A stretch of DNA of 64,000 nucleotides from an uncultured Pelagibacteraceae bacterium (GCA_902565935.1 CACFGT010000001.1:62001-126000), one strand, 5' to 3'; counted from the first letter of the stretch, positions 51,335 to 62,338 are shown. The notes: a model not told the origin generated them from the sequence alone. Translations and numbers: made by a program.

Positions 51335-52326
51335 TATTTGGCTATTTCAATTGACCGATTTATTTCTAATTTTGCTTCAAATTCTCTTAATCTTTTCCAA
51401 ACAGAAATTAATTCAACTATGATTGGCCAACTTCTAACGAGATATTGTAGAGAGGTTTCAACTCTTCCAAAAGCTCTAATTATTTGTTGAACAAAACCTA
51501 AAGTAATTGCTCCTGTAACAATTGTTGGTGCTAATGCTAAATAAGGAACAATTACCATGCCCTGTAAATAGCTCCATTTGACTGCGTTAAAATAAAGATA
51601 ATGAAAATACATTCTGTAATGTATTTTTCTTACTCCACCATATAGGTCAGTTATTTTTTCTGGTTTTGCACTTTCTTTAAAATCTTCACCTAAAACAAGT
51701 TCTTTTCTATATGCAGCCTCTTCTTTTTGTATATCATATTCTATACCAGGTAATTTAATTCCTACACTTGCTAATAATAAAGTTCCACCTAATGCAGAAA
51801 GTATCGCAACCCATACTAAAGCATGTTCTACCTCACCTATCCATGGAAGCACAGTAATACTTTTTGATAAACCCCATAATATTGGTGTAAATGCAATTAA
51901 AGTCATTAAACTCCTTAAAAGTTCAGCACCAAGTCCTTCCATTATTCTAGCAAATTTAAGAGTGTCTTCTTGTACTCTTTGTGAAGCACCCTCAATTGAA
52001 GAAGCATCGCCCCAATAATCATGATAATAATCAGCCATTGCAGTTCTCCATCTAAAAGTCCAGTGACTTGTAAAATAATCACTAAAAATAACTACAAGAA
52101 TATAAACGGCAGCTATTTTGGCAAATGTAAATAAATAGGAAATAAATTCTTTTTCTGAAACCGAATTAGGTTCAGTTAAAGCTTTTTGTAAAGTGTCATA
52201 AAATTCACCAAACCATTCATTTATTCTGACATCTAGTTGGACTTGATACCATGTTGCTGATAAAATTAATAAGGTACCACCAATACTCCATAAAAACCAT
52301 TTTTTTTGTGTAAAAAATTTAAACAT
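51334..52326 (-). CDS. SbmA/BacA-family transporter
   Basis: QVQLDVRINEWFGEFYDTLQKAL, FRWRTAMADYYHDYW, EGASQRVQEDTLKFA, GMVIVPYLALAP. Confidence 0.9.
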   Translation of the reverse strand: MFKFFTQKKWFLWSIGGTLLILSATWYQVQLDVRINEWFGEFYDTLQKALTEPNSVSEKEFISYLFTFAKIAAVYILVVIFSDYFTSHWTFRWRTAMADYYHDYWGDASSIEGASQRVQEDTLKFARIMEGLGAELLRSLMTLIAFTPILWGLSKSITVLPWIGEVEHALVWVAILSALGGTLLLASVGIKLPGIEYDIQKEEAAYRKELVLGEDFKESAKPEKITDLYGGVRKIHYRMYFHYLYFNAVKWSYLQGMVIVPYLALAPTIVTGAITLGFVQQIIRAFGRVETSLQYLVRSWPIIVELISVWKRLREFEAKLEINRSIEIAK

Positions 52327-52608
52327 CTATTTCAAAAAATTATCTGCGTAAGATTTTTTAACTATTTTTCTTTTTTTTGGTTCAATTATTTCGTAATCAA
52401 TTTTCATTTTCTTAGCATAATTTAAAGCATTTTCTTTTGATGAAAATTCAAGTTTTAATTCTCCAAGTGTATCATTTGAACTTTCCCAACCCATTAAAGG
52501 ATTTGATGTGGGATCATTAGTCTCATATTCTAATATCCATTTATCTGTTTTTCCTAATCCTGATTGCATAGGACTTTTGTTAGGAATATATATTTTTGCT
52601 TTTCTCAT
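52327..52608 (-). CDS. Complex I accessory subunit NDUFS4 homolog
   Basis: AKIYIPNKSPMQSGLGKTDKWILEYE...PLMGWESSNDT. Confidence 0.88.
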   Translation of the reverse strand: MRKAKIYIPNKSPMQSGLGKTDKWILEYETNDPTSNPLMGWESSNDTLGELKLEFSSKENALNYAKKMKIDYEIIEPKKRKIVKKSYADNFLK

Positions 52609-52616
52609 AATATAGA

Positions 52617-52693
<77 letters not shown>

Positions 52694-52788
52694 AGTGATG
52701 TACTAATACAGTACTTATTAATTTTTTCAAAGTATAAAGGTGTTGGAATTTGACAGAATTTTAATAAAAATCTGCTATATAAGTCTAT

Positions 52789-53262
52789 ATGATTATAAAC
52801 TGTCCTTGTGGAGAAAAGAAATTTCAAATTGATGATAAGCTTATTCCAATAAATGGTAGGTTGCTACAATGTGGTTCGTGCGACAAATCCTGGTTTTTTA
52901 AACCTCAAGAAAATAAAGAAATTATAAAGACAGAAGTGGTAGATATACCTCAAAACATTAATAAACAGATTGAAGAAAATAATATTAAAAAGAAAAAAAT
53001 AGATAAAAATAAGAATCATAATAATAATATAACTCGAAACTATGAACTTACAAAATATAAGAAAAAAACAAAATTTTCTTTTACAAAGCTTTTATCTTAT
53101 TTAGTTGTTTTTATAATATCTTTTATAGCTTTGATCATCATAATTGATACTTTTAAAAAACCCCTTTACTCAAATTTTCCTGTTTTAGAATTGATAATGT
53201 TTAATTTATTTGAAACCTTAACTGATGTAAAACTTTTTGTAAAAGATCTATTTGAATTATGA
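52789..53262 (+). CDS. Zinc-ribbon (MJ0042-type) protein with one TM segment
   Basis: MIINCPCGEKKFQIDDKLIPINGRLLQCGSCDKSWFF; C-terminal TM helix. Confidence 0.8.
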   Translation: MIINCPCGEKKFQIDDKLIPINGRLLQCGSCDKSWFFKPQENKEIIKTEVVDIPQNINKQIEENNIKKKKIDKNKNHNNNITRNYELTKYKKKTKFSFTKLLSYLVVFIISFIALIIIIDTFKKPLYSNFPVLELIMFNLFETLTDVKLFVKDLFEL

Positions 53263-54431
53263 TTAATTATATATCAAAACCCTTTAAATGGTTTTTTAAA
53301 TTAGAAGCTGCAAGTGGGCTTGTCTTATTATTTGCTGCAATTATCGCATTAGTAATTAGTAACTCAAATTTATCAACAATCTATTTTTCTACTTTAGATA
53401 AATATATCTTTATAGGTATTGATAAATTTGGATTAAAACTTTCAGTTTTACATTGGATCAATGATGCTTTAATGGCAATATTTTTCTTTTTTGTCACCTT
53501 AGAAATTAAAAGGGAATTTTTACAAGGAGAGTTATCCGATATAAAACAAGCATTACTTCCAATAATAGCGGCCGTTGGGGGAATGGTCGTTCCTGCGCTA
53601 TTTTATGTTTTTGTAAATTTTGGAGATAGTGAAACCCTAAATGGTTGGGCGATTCCCTCAGCAACTGATATCGCTTTTTCTCTTGGAGTTCTCTCACTAC
53701 TAGGTAAAAGAGTTCCATTATCTTTAAAAGTCTTTTTAACAGCACTAGCAATCATAGATGACCTTGGAGCGATTGTAATTATAGCTTTATTCTATTCAGG
53801 AGATTTAAGTATAAAATATTTATCTTTAATGCTTTTAGCTTTTTTAATTTTACTAGTAATAAATAAATTTAATGTAAAGAAATTTTTACCTTATCTAATT
53901 GTTGGAATTTTCCTTTGGGATTTTACTCATAATTCTGGAATTCATGCAACTATTGCAGGCGTTTTATTGGCTATGACTATTCCACACAGAAAAAAAGAAA
54001 AAGATTTCTCATTATTATTAAAAGTTGAACACGCAATCAGTCCATATGTAGCTTTTTTAATTATGCCATTATTTGCTTTTGCTAATGCTGGTGTTTCTTT
54101 AGAAGGACTTTCATTAAACTCTTTGTTAGATAAAGTGCCACTTGGTATAGTTCTTGGTTTATTTATTGGAAAACAACTAGGTGTTTTCGTATTTTCATAT
54201 ATTTCGATAAAATTAAAAGTTGCCAGAATGCCTAATAATTCTAATTGGTATAATTTTTATGGTGTAGGTGTTTTAACTGGAATAGGATTTACGATGAGTT
54301 TATTTGTTGGCAACTTAGCATTTGTAGAAAATATGCAATACATGGATGGTGTAAAAATAGGTGTGTTGACTGGGTCACTATTATCCACCTTATTTGGATA
54401 CTTTTTGATATTACTTACTCCAAATAAATAA
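53259..54431 (+). CDS. nhaA: Na+/H+ antiporter NhaA
   Basis: AIPSATDIAFSLGVLSLLG, ALAIIDDLGAIVIIALFY, NSGIHATIAGVLLAMTIP. Confidence 0.96.
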   Translation: MINYISKPFKWFFKLEAASGLVLLFAAIIALVISNSNLSTIYFSTLDKYIFIGIDKFGLKLSVLHWINDALMAIFFFFVTLEIKREFLQGELSDIKQALLPIIAAVGGMVVPALFYVFVNFGDSETLNGWAIPSATDIAFSLGVLSLLGKRVPLSLKVFLTALAIIDDLGAIVIIALFYSGDLSIKYLSLMLLAFLILLVINKFNVKKFLPYLIVGIFLWDFTHNSGIHATIAGVLLAMTIPHRKKEKDFSLLLKVEHAISPYVAFLIMPLFAFANAGVSLEGLSLNSLLDKVPLGIVLGLFIGKQLGVFVFSYISIKLKVARMPNNSNWYNFYGVGVLTGIGFTMSLFVGNLAFVENMQYMDGVKIGVLTGSLLSTLFGYFLILLTPNK

Positions 54432-54441
54432 TAATTTTCAA

Positions 54442-54984
54442 ATGAAAAAAAATTTAATATTTTTTATATTTATAATTATGTTTTTTTTTAAAAATACAGC
54501 TTACTCTAATGATAAAAATTTTTATGATTTTCAGATAAATGATATATCAGGTGAGGAAATAAATTTTAAAGATTACAAAAATAAAGTTATACTTATAGTA
54601 AACACTGCAAGTTATTGTGGTTTTACAAAACAATATACTGATCTACAAAATTTATGGGAAAAATATAAAACGCAAGGTCTAATTGTTCTTGGTATACCAT
54701 CAGATTCATTTAATCAGGAAAAAAAGTTAAATAAAGAAGTAAAAAAATTTTGTGAAGTTAATTTTAATATTAGTTTTCCATTATCTGAAATTACTAATGT
54801 TAAGGGAGAAAATGCTCATCCTGTTTTTAAATGGGCAAAAGAAAGTTTTGGAAATAGTGCTGTACCAAAATGGAATTTTCATAAAATTTTGGTAAATAAG
54901 GATGGACAAATAATTGATACATTTGCATCTTTTACAAGCCCAATGTCTAGTAAGATAATAAAAAAGATTGAAAAAGCTCTTTAA
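54442..54984 (+). CDS. Glutathione peroxidase family protein (Cys type)
   Basis: NTASYCGFTKQYTDLQNLWEKY; PKWNFHKILVNKDG. Confidence 0.92.
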   Translation: MKKNLIFFIFIIMFFFKNTAYSNDKNFYDFQINDISGEEINFKDYKNKVILIVNTASYCGFTKQYTDLQNLWEKYKTQGLIVLGIPSDSFNQEKKLNKEVKKFCEVNFNISFPLSEITNVKGENAHPVFKWAKESFGNSAVPKWNFHKILVNKDGQIIDTFASFTSPMSSKIIKKIEKAL

Positions 54985-55865
54985 TTATTATCATCAATAA
55001 TTCGATCTATATAATCTTTTAATCTTTTTTTTCCAAAATATTTATAAACTTTATTTGATAAATTCATATTTGTAAGAGCAGATGCATACCTTTCACCAGG
55101 TCTTTTCTTAAGGAATTTAATTTTTCTTTTAAACATTTTTGCAACATCTAAAATAGAATAACTCACTTTATTTGATATACTATAATGTCTACATTTATTT
55201 TTTCTCCATGCCAGGTAACAAATTTCAATTGTATCATTTATATGAGTAAATCTTCTAGTTTGACTTCCAGGCCTTACAACGGGCAATGGTCTTTTATTTT
55301 TAAAAGCCTGTTCAAAAATACCAATGACAGTTGACATTTTGCCTTTTGATATTTGCTTTGGTCCATAAACATTATAGAAGTAAATAACCTCATATTTAAA
55401 ATTGTACCATTTTTTAAGATTTTCGAGTAACTCAAGATTTTTTGATTTAGTAAAAGCGTATGGAGATAAATTTTTATCTAAGCCTTTATTGCCTAAAGAT
55501 GCAGATGTAGCTGAATATATTAATTTAATCTTGTTTTTAAGACAAAAATTGAATACAGAGTTTGTGCCAATGGTGTTTGAGTTAATACATTCATTCATAT
55601 TTAAAAAACTTTGATAAATTCTAGCAAATTCACCAAAATGAAAAATTGCATTTATTTCATGCGGTCTATTTAAAAGTTTATCAATATTTTTAGTATCACC
55701 TTTTATGTATTTAACCCTGGAACTTATAATATGATTCTTTTTATAACCTGATGAGTAATTATCTAAACTGATTAAATTATAATTAGTTTTTTTTAAAAGA
55801 AATTCAATTAGGTTAGAACCTACAAAACCTGCTCCTCCTGTTATAATTATTTTATTTTTTTTCAT
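54981..55865 (-). CDS. NAD-dependent epimerase (UDP-glucose 4-epimerase-like)
   Basis: IITGGAGFVGSNLIEFLL; YSATSASLG; YAFTK; RRFTHINDT. Confidence 0.88.
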   Translation of the reverse strand: MKKNKIIITGGAGFVGSNLIEFLLKKTNYNLISLDNYSSGYKKNHIISSRVKYIKGDTKNIDKLLNRPHEINAIFHFGEFARIYQSFLNMNECINSNTIGTNSVFNFCLKNKIKLIYSATSASLGNKGLDKNLSPYAFTKSKNLELLENLKKWYNFKYEVIYFYNVYGPKQISKGKMSTVIGIFEQAFKNKRPLPVVRPGSQTRRFTHINDTIEICYLAWRKNKCRHYSISNKVSYSILDVAKMFKRKIKFLKKRPGERYASALTNMNLSNKVYKYFGKKRLKDYIDRIIDDNN

Positions 55866-56624
55866 CTAAATATTTAAAGACAAACCATCATATGCTGGTT
55901 TAATATTTTTTGGTAATATATCTAATAATTGATTATAGTCTAGATCAGAATGTAAGTTCGTTAATATCATTTTTTTGGGTTTTAAAAAAAAATTTAACTT
56001 AATAATATCTTCAAAATTAAAATGTGATGGATGTCTAGTATATCTTAAACAATCTACGATCATATATTGAAGACTTTTAAACTTAGAGAAATCTTTTTTA
56101 TATATACGGTTAGCATCAGGAAGATAGGCTAATTTATTATTGATTATAAAACATAAACTATTTATTGACCCGTGTTTTACTTTAATTGGTACAAGTTTTA
56201 TTGATTTATCAAAAAGAAAACTTTTTTTCATATTTTCAAATTTTAATATAGGAGGGTAATCACTGTTTTTATCAAAACAGTATGAAAAAGATCGTTTTAG
56301 ATATCTTTTTGTTAAATTATCTGCATAAATTGGAATTCTTTTTTTCGTTTTTAAATAAAAAATTCTTAAATCATTAATTCCATGTGTTTGATCAGCATGC
56401 ATATGTGTATAAAATACTCTATCAATATTCTTTATTTTGTTTGATAACAATTGACTTCTAAGATCCGGCGAAGTGTCTATTAATATATTTTCTGATTTAC
56501 CTTTAATTATTGCTGAACATCTAGTTCGATAATTTTTTTTATTCTTTGGGTCACATTTTCCAAAAAAACCGTCTGATCTAGGAACACCCATAGAGCTTCC
56601 ACATCCTAGTAAAACAAATTTCAT
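55866..56624 (-). CDS. MBL-fold metallohydrolase (PhnP-like)
   Basis: LGCGSSMGVPRSDGFFGKC, TSPDLRSQLL, THMHADQTHGINDLR. Confidence 0.9.
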   Translation of the reverse strand: MKFVLLGCGSSMGVPRSDGFFGKCDPKNKKNYRTRCSAIIKGKSENILIDTSPDLRSQLLSNKIKNIDRVFYTHMHADQTHGINDLRIFYLKTKKRIPIYADNLTKRYLKRSFSYCFDKNSDYPPILKFENMKKSFLFDKSIKLVPIKVKHGSINSLCFIINNKLAYLPDANRIYKKDFSKFKSLQYMIVDCLRYTRHPSHFNFEDIIKLNFFLKPKKMILTNLHSDLDYNQLLDILPKNIKPAYDGLSLNI

Positions 56625-57388
56625 TTATTGTGTGTAAAAAGATTATTAAAGTTACTTGTGGTGCTTTGCACAATTTTTGCATAAGAAACACCTTTAATTG
56701 AAGCTAATTTTTCAGCTATATACTTAATAAATGAGGGTTCATTCTTTTTTCCTCTATTAGGTGCAGGTGCTAGATAAGGGCTATCTGTTTCAATTAACAA
56801 TCTTTCAAGAGGAATAATCTTAAAAGTATTTTGAAGATCAATTGAATTTTTAAAAGTTATAATTCCACTAGCAGAAAAGAAAGTATTAAAATTCATCAAT
56901 TTTTCAGCAAAATTTTTTGAGCCAGTAAAACAATGCATAAGAATTTTGAGTTTTTTATTTTTGTATTTATTCAAAATTTCAAATGTTTCTAATTCAGCAT
57001 TTCTAGAATGAACAATGATCGGAACATCAAGATCAATTGCTGCTTTAATGTGTTTATCAAAACTACTGATTTGAACATCTTTATCACTATGATTGTAATA
57101 AAAATCTAAACCAGTTTCTCCTATACCAATAATTTTATCATTTTCAGTAATGTTTTTTTTTATCAATTCAACAGTTATAGAATTATCTCTGGTTTCGTGT
57201 GGATGAATACCAAATGTTCCATAAACAATTTCATTATACTTTGTTATATCTAATATTTTTTCAAAACTTTTATGAGTGGTAGATATAGTAAGAATTTTTT
57301 TAACACCTATTTCAGTAGATCTTTTAATGATATTTTCGATATCAGAATAAAGTGGATCATGATCTAAATGACAGTGTGAATCAATCAT
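56621..57388 (-). CDS. tatD: TatD-family DNase
   Basis: MIDSHCHLDHD, GIGETGLDFYY, ERLLIETDSPYLAPAPNRGKKNEP. Confidence 0.95.
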   Translation of the reverse strand: MIDSHCHLDHDPLYSDIENIIKRSTEIGVKKILTISTTHKSFEKILDITKYNEIVYGTFGIHPHETRDNSITVELIKKNITENDKIIGIGETGLDFYYNHSDKDVQISSFDKHIKAAIDLDVPIIVHSRNAELETFEILNKYKNKKLKILMHCFTGSKNFAEKLMNFNTFFSASGIITFKNSIDLQNTFKIIPLERLLIETDSPYLAPAPNRGKKNEPSFIKYIAEKLASIKGVSYAKIVQSTTSNFNNLFTHNK

Positions 57389-58922
57389 TTTTTTTTTCTA
57401 TTTTTTTAAAAAGAATATCTATCATATTTATTTTTTGACCGTGTTTTAAATATTTATTTTCTGAAATAGTTGAAAATTTAATTTGGCTTTCTTTAATACC
57501 AAAAATATCTAATGCTTTTAAAGAAGAATTAGGGATTATTGGATACAATAAAAAGCTTAATTTCCTTACAATTTCTAGCGTGGTGTATACAATTGTATTT
57601 AATCTTATTTTGTTATTTTTTTTGTTCCATGGTTCTTGATCATTGAAATATTTATTAGCATCAAACAAAGAATTTACGATAAACTCAATATAAAAATTAA
57701 TATTTTGTTCATCAATTTTTTTACGAATAATTTCTTTATTTAATTCAAATTTATTAAGAATTTCTAAATCTTGTTTCATAAAATCAATTTTTTCTGGAAT
57801 TTTACTATCACAATTTTTTACTGCAAAACTTGTTACTCTTTGACATAAATTACCATAATTATTTGCTAAATCACTGTTAATACAATCTTCTAATCTATCT
57901 TGTGATATATTTCCGTCATTTCCAAAGGAAACTTCTTTGATTAAATAATATCTCAGAGGATCGAGTCCGTATCTTTTAATTATATCAATTGGATCAAGAA
58001 TATTTCCTTTAGATTTAGACATTTTTTCTTCACCTGATAGTATCCAACCGTGTCCGTAGACTTTTTTAGGTAATTCAATTTTTGCAGCTAAAAGAAAAGC
58101 TGGCCAATATACAGCATGAAATCTTAATATATCTTTACCTATTAAATGTAGAGAAGCTGGCCAAAAATTCTTAAATAATTCATCATCTGTATCTGGATAA
58201 TTAAGTGCGCTTAGATAATTTGTTAATGCATCTAACCAAACATATATAACATGATCATCATTATTCGGAACTTTAATACCCCAGGAAAAACTTTTTCTAC
58301 TTATTGATAAATCTTTTAATCCATTTTTTACAAAGCTTATTACCTCATTTCTTTTAGACTCTGGACATATGAAATCTGGGTTATCTTCATAAAATTTTAG
58401 CAGAGGCTTTTCCCATTTTGATAATCTAAAAAAAAAAGATTCTTCGTCGACCCATTCAACAGTTGATCCAGAGGATATAGCAATTTTTTTTCCTGCAATT
58501 TCTTCAAGCTCATCTTCATTGTAAAAAGCTTCATCTGAAACTGAATACCAACCTGAATATTTAGATAAATAAATTTCATCATTTTGTTTAAGTTTGTCCC
58601 ATAAATTTTGAACAGATTTGATATGTCGTTGTTCTGTTGTTCTTATAAAGTCAGTATTAGTTAAATTAAGTGTTTTTGATAAATCCCTAAATGTCTGACT
58701 TATCTCATCACAAAATTTTAAAGGATCAATTTTTTTATTCTCAGCTGCTCTTTGTATTTTTAAACCATGTTCATCAGTACCAGTTAAAAAATGAACTTTA
58801 TAACCATCAATTCTTTTAAATCTTGCAAAAAAATCTGCAACAATACTAGAGTATGCATGTCCCATATGTGGATTAGCTGAAGGATAATATATTGGGGTAG
58901 TAATGTAATAGTTTTTATCCAT
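57381..58922 (-). CDS. metG: Methionyl-tRNA synthetase
   Basis: [33 protein letters not shown]; start set to internal ATG. Confidence 0.96.
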   Translation of the reverse strand: MDKNYYITTPIYYPSANPHMGHAYSSIVADFFARFKRIDGYKVHFLTGTDEHGLKIQRAAENKKIDPLKFCDEISQTFRDLSKTLNLTNTDFIRTTEQRHIKSVQNLWDKLKQNDEIYLSKYSGWYSVSDEAFYNEDELEEIAGKKIAISSGSTVEWVDEESFFFRLSKWEKPLLKFYEDNPDFICPESKRNEVISFVKNGLKDLSISRKSFSWGIKVPNNDDHVIYVWLDALTNYLSALNYPDTDDELFKNFWPASLHLIGKDILRFHAVYWPAFLLAAKIELPKKVYGHGWILSGEEKMSKSKGNILDPIDIIKRYGLDPLRYYLIKEVSFGNDGNISQDRLEDCINSDLANNYGNLCQRVTSFAVKNCDSKIPEKIDFMKQDLEILNKFELNKEIIRKKIDEQNINFYIEFIVNSLFDANKYFNDQEPWNKKNNKIRLNTIVYTTLEIVRKLSFLLYPIIPNSSLKALDIFGIKESQIKFSTISENKYLKHGQKINMIDILFKKIEKKND

Positions 58923-59835
58923 GTAATATTTTTTCCTTAAAATGAATAAACAAAGACTCTTCATCTAAATTAAATTTTTTTACATTATATTTTCTCTTAA
59001 AAAAATCATTTGCTTCAAAAAAATTATTATCTTTTTTTAAATTTCTTTTTAAAAAATCTTCTATAGAATCATAAAGTATAGAATTCATAGAAGTATTTTT
59101 TCTATGAAATTTTTTATCGATAAGAAGTAATAAAAAATCATTTAAATCAATATCTTTAATATTGATATTGTTTTCATAACAAAGATGATATAAATTATAA
59201 ATTTTTCCAGGCGTAAGATAATAATTTAATAAGTCTTTATTAATAAGATTAAAGACATCTTCATTTAATAATTTGCTTGAAATATCTAAAATTTCATTAT
59301 TAGAAAAAAAAATCTTAAATTCTAAACATCTTGATCTTAAAGTATTTGGTATGTCTTTATGGTTATGTATTAATATAAAATAAGTATTTGCTGAAGGCTC
59401 TTCAAGAAATTTCAATAATGCGTTAACAGAACTTATGTTAAGTAATTCAATATTATCTATTAAAATAAACCTTGGTTTTGAATTAAAAGATGATTTATTA
59501 AATTTTGATAATAACTGTCTAATTTGATCAATATCAATGTTTTTTTTTTCAGGCATAACATCAATTAAATTAAAATTTGGATGAGTTTTGTTTTGTATCA
59601 ATTTAAATGATCTATTTTGATTATTTATCGAAAAATTTTTAAGTTCGTAGGAAAATTCTTCATCTTTTGATAAGATAAAATTTATTAGATGATATGAAAA
59701 AGTAGCTTTTCCTAGACCTTTCTGACCTGAGAAAAGTATTTTATTTGGAAATTTTTTTAAATCATATAAATTTGTAAATTCTTTAAATATTTTATTGAAA
59801 CCAAATAATTTTGTCTGATTGCATGGGTCCAACAT
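58915..59835 (-). CDS. holB: DNA polymerase III delta' subunit
   Basis: GQKGLGKATFSYHLINFIL; LLKFLEEPSANTYFILI; between tmk and metG. Confidence 0.87.
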   Translation of the reverse strand: MLDPCNQTKLFGFNKIFKEFTNLYDLKKFPNKILFSGQKGLGKATFSYHLINFILSKDEEFSYELKNFSINNQNRSFKLIQNKTHPNFNLIDVMPEKKNIDIDQIRQLLSKFNKSSFNSKPRFILIDNIELLNISSVNALLKFLEEPSANTYFILIHNHKDIPNTLRSRCLEFKIFFSNNEILDISSKLLNEDVFNLINKDLLNYYLTPGKIYNLYHLCYENNINIKDIDLNDFLLLLIDKKFHRKNTSMNSILYDSIEDFLKRNLKKDNNFFEANDFFKRKYNVKKFNLDEESLFIHFKEKILHG

Positions 59836-60452
59836 TATCTTATTAATCTTTCAATCTTATTTATTATTAACAATTTATTTGTCTCAATATTTAAATTTGA
59901 ATTAATTATTTGATATTTTCTAGCATTTTTTTTTGCGATTTTTAAATATCCTTTTTGTACTTTATCATAAAAAGCACTTTTAAATTTATCATATCTGTTA
60001 AGATTTTTTCTTAGCTTAAGTCTTTTATGCATATTTGTTTTATTAACTATATTCAAGAAAGTAAAATCTATTTTAAAAGATTTTAAGATAAATGAATTCA
60101 ATTTTTGGATTATAGATAAATCAACACCTAGGCCATAATGTTGATAGGCTATAGTTGAATCTATAAATCTATCAATAATTATTACTTTTTTTCTATAAGA
60201 TTTCTTTAATCGAACTATATTTTCATTTCTTGCTGCCATATAAAGTAAAAGATCGGTATTTTTATGAAAGTTTGAGTTATTATTTAAAATAAGTTTTCTA
60301 ATTTTTTCTGAATTTAAGCACCCTCCAGGTTCTCTAAGTTTTATATAATCAATTTTCTTTTTTTTTAGATATTTTGCTAAATTATCACTATGATAGGTTT
60401 TTCCACTACCCTCTATTCCTTCAAAAATTATTACGGGTTTCTTATACATCAC
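59835..60452 (-). CDS. tmk: Thymidylate kinase
   Basis: IIFEGIEGSGKTYHSDNLAKYL, REPGG, IIIDRFIDSTIAYQHYGLG. Confidence 0.95.
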   Translation of the reverse strand: MMYKKPVIIFEGIEGSGKTYHSDNLAKYLKKKKIDYIKLREPGGCLNSEKIRKLILNNNSNFHKNTDLLLYMAARNENIVRLKKSYRKKVIIIDRFIDSTIAYQHYGLGVDLSIIQKLNSFILKSFKIDFTFLNIVNKTNMHKRLKLRKNLNRYDKFKSAFYDKVQKGYLKIAKKNARKYQIINSNLNIETNKLLIINKIERLIR

Positions 60453-61593
60453 CCCAGATCAAATAATTCAGTGATTTCATTAATCTTGAAAAAATATTTA
60501 CTTTATTTATACTTTTTACAGCTAATAAATCATATTCACCAATATTATTATCATTAAAAATAATTTTTAATTTTGCAACTTTTTGATCTTTTTTAATTGG
60601 TGCTTCTATAGGGCCTTCATATTCGATCTTTACTTTTAAAGATTTTTTTTGTCCTTTTTTTATAGTTTTATAAATATTTTCTTTAGTATAAACTTTTACA
60701 AAATTTTCTTTACCTAACCAAACATCAACAGTATCAATTGGTTGATCAGATTTTGAAATTTCTACTAAATCAAAATGAGTTAAACCATAAATTAATAACT
60801 TTGAACTTTCTCTAGATCTTTGATTTTTTGTTTGAAAACCGCTTCCAACTGCAACTAATCTTCGACCTTTTTTTTTAATTGAAGAAGCTAATGAATATTT
60901 TTCTACTGCAAGATAGCCAGTTTTAATACCATCGGCTCCAATGTTTTTATATAAAAGAGGATTCCGGTTTCCTTGAGTTATAGGGTCACCTCCTGTTCTA
61001 TCCCAAGTAAATTCTTTTTCTTTAAACCACTCATAATAATCAGGATGTTCTTTAATTAAATAATTAGACATAATCAAAATATCTCTGACTGTAGAATAAT
61101 TATCAGGATCATTTATACCTGATGAATTAGCAAAATTAGTATTCATCATTCCCAGTTCTTTTGCTTTTGCAGTCATCATTATAGCAAATTCTTCCTCTGT
61201 TCCTGCAATACCTTCGGCTAAAGCAATGCAGGCATCATTGCCTGAAGCTACAATTATTCCTTTAAGTAAATTTTCAACAGAAACTTCATCCCCAACCATT
61301 ACAAACATGGATGAATAACCTGCTGTTGAAAGCCTCCATGCTTTTTCAGAGATAATGAATTTTTCGTCTAATTGTAAGTCACCTGATTTAATTAAATCAA
61401 AAGCAATAATACTTGTCATAATCTTTGTCATAGACGCTGGATAAATTGAGTCATCAGCTTCTTTCTCGTATAAAATTTCACCTGATAAAAAATCTTGTAA
61501 TATTGCTGTTCTCGCTTTTATGTCAATTTTTGCATATGAAAATTGGTAAAATAAAATATTCAAAAGAATTATAGATAAGATTTTTTTAAGCAT
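60442..61593 (-). CDS. D-alanyl-D-alanine carboxypeptidase
   Basis: YPASMTKIMT (SxxK), SGNDACIALAE, GIKTGYL. Confidence 0.95.
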   Translation of the reverse strand: MLKKILSIILLNILFYQFSYAKIDIKARTAILQDFLSGEILYEKEADDSIYPASMTKIMTSIIAFDLIKSGDLQLDEKFIISEKAWRLSTAGYSSMFVMVGDEVSVENLLKGIIVASGNDACIALAEGIAGTEEEFAIMMTAKAKELGMMNTNFANSSGINDPDNYSTVRDILIMSNYLIKEHPDYYEWFKEKEFTWDRTGGDPITQGNRNPLLYKNIGADGIKTGYLAVEKYSLASSIKKKGRRLVAVGSGFQTKNQRSRESSKLLIYGLTHFDLVEISKSDQPIDTVDVWLGKENFVKVYTKENIYKTIKKGQKKSLKVKIEYEGPIEAPIKKDQKVAKLKIIFNDNNIGEYDLLAVKSINKVNIFSRLMKSLNYLIWGDV

Positions 61594-62338
61594 TATTTAA
61601 TATTTCTAAATTTTCAAAATTCAAGACATCTATTTTTTCAAAAGATTCTCTTAAACTTTTTATATCACTAAAAGGACCTATTAATACCCTATATTTTGTT
61701 TTTGAAATTTTGACTATTTTTAAATTTTTCAATGAAGTTTCATTCTTAATTCTATCAACTAATAAAATTGCACTATTCTTGTAATAAAAATCAGCAACTT
61801 TGATTGAATATGAAAAAAAATTTTGTTTTTTTATTTTTTTTTTTGTTTTCTTTTTATTTAGATCATTAATTTGAATTCCATCAATTGGAGCTTTTTCTGC
61901 TACTGATCTTTCTTCATCAAAAGTTTTAGCTTTTTTTGCAACAAAGGTCGAGCCTTTGGGTATTAAAACAATTTCAACATATGGTTCCATTAAATCTAGA
62001 TCTAAATCTTTAGCAATTCTAGGACTTAAGATTGCATTATAAAAATTTGAAAATCTAACTTTATTAGATTTAACATTTGCAATCAAAAAATTTCCATTTT
62101 TTGGATTAGTAATTTTAACAATTGATTTTCTTTTTAGAGATTTATGAAAAATATCTAGTGATCTGTCATCAAGCTTCTTAATTTTCATCAAATCTTTATC
62201 ATAAACTAGGGCAAAACCTAAATTTTTGTATTTATCCTCCAGATTTAAATCATTTTTTTTTGATGATATTGAAATATTTTGTTCACATCCAAATAGAAAT
62301 AAAGATAGTAAATATATTATTACAAGATTAAGTTTCAT
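61586..62338 (-). CDS. RlpA-like lipoprotein with C-terminal SPOR-like domain
   Basis: Lipobox LFLFGCEQ; position between mltB and dac; degenerate DPBB; C-terminal YRVLIGPFSDIKSLRESFEKI. Confidence 0.7.
   Translation of the reverse strand: MKLNLVIIYLLSLFLFGCEQNISISSKKNDLNLEDKYKNLGFALVYDKDLMKIKKLDDRSLDIFHKSLKRKSIVKITNPKNGNFLIANVKSNKVRFSNFYNAILSPRIAKDLDLDLMEPYVEIVLIPKGSTFVAKKAKTFDEERSVAEKAPIDGIQINDLNKKKTKKKIKKQNFFSYSIKVADFYYKNSAILLVDRIKNETSLKNLKIVKISKTKYRVLIGPFSDIKSLRESFEKIDVLNFENLEILNNA

Noticed and set aside
50988-51422. 144-aa plus-strand ORF
   Set aside because: Antisense across glpX and the SbmA/BacA-like gene, both well supported.
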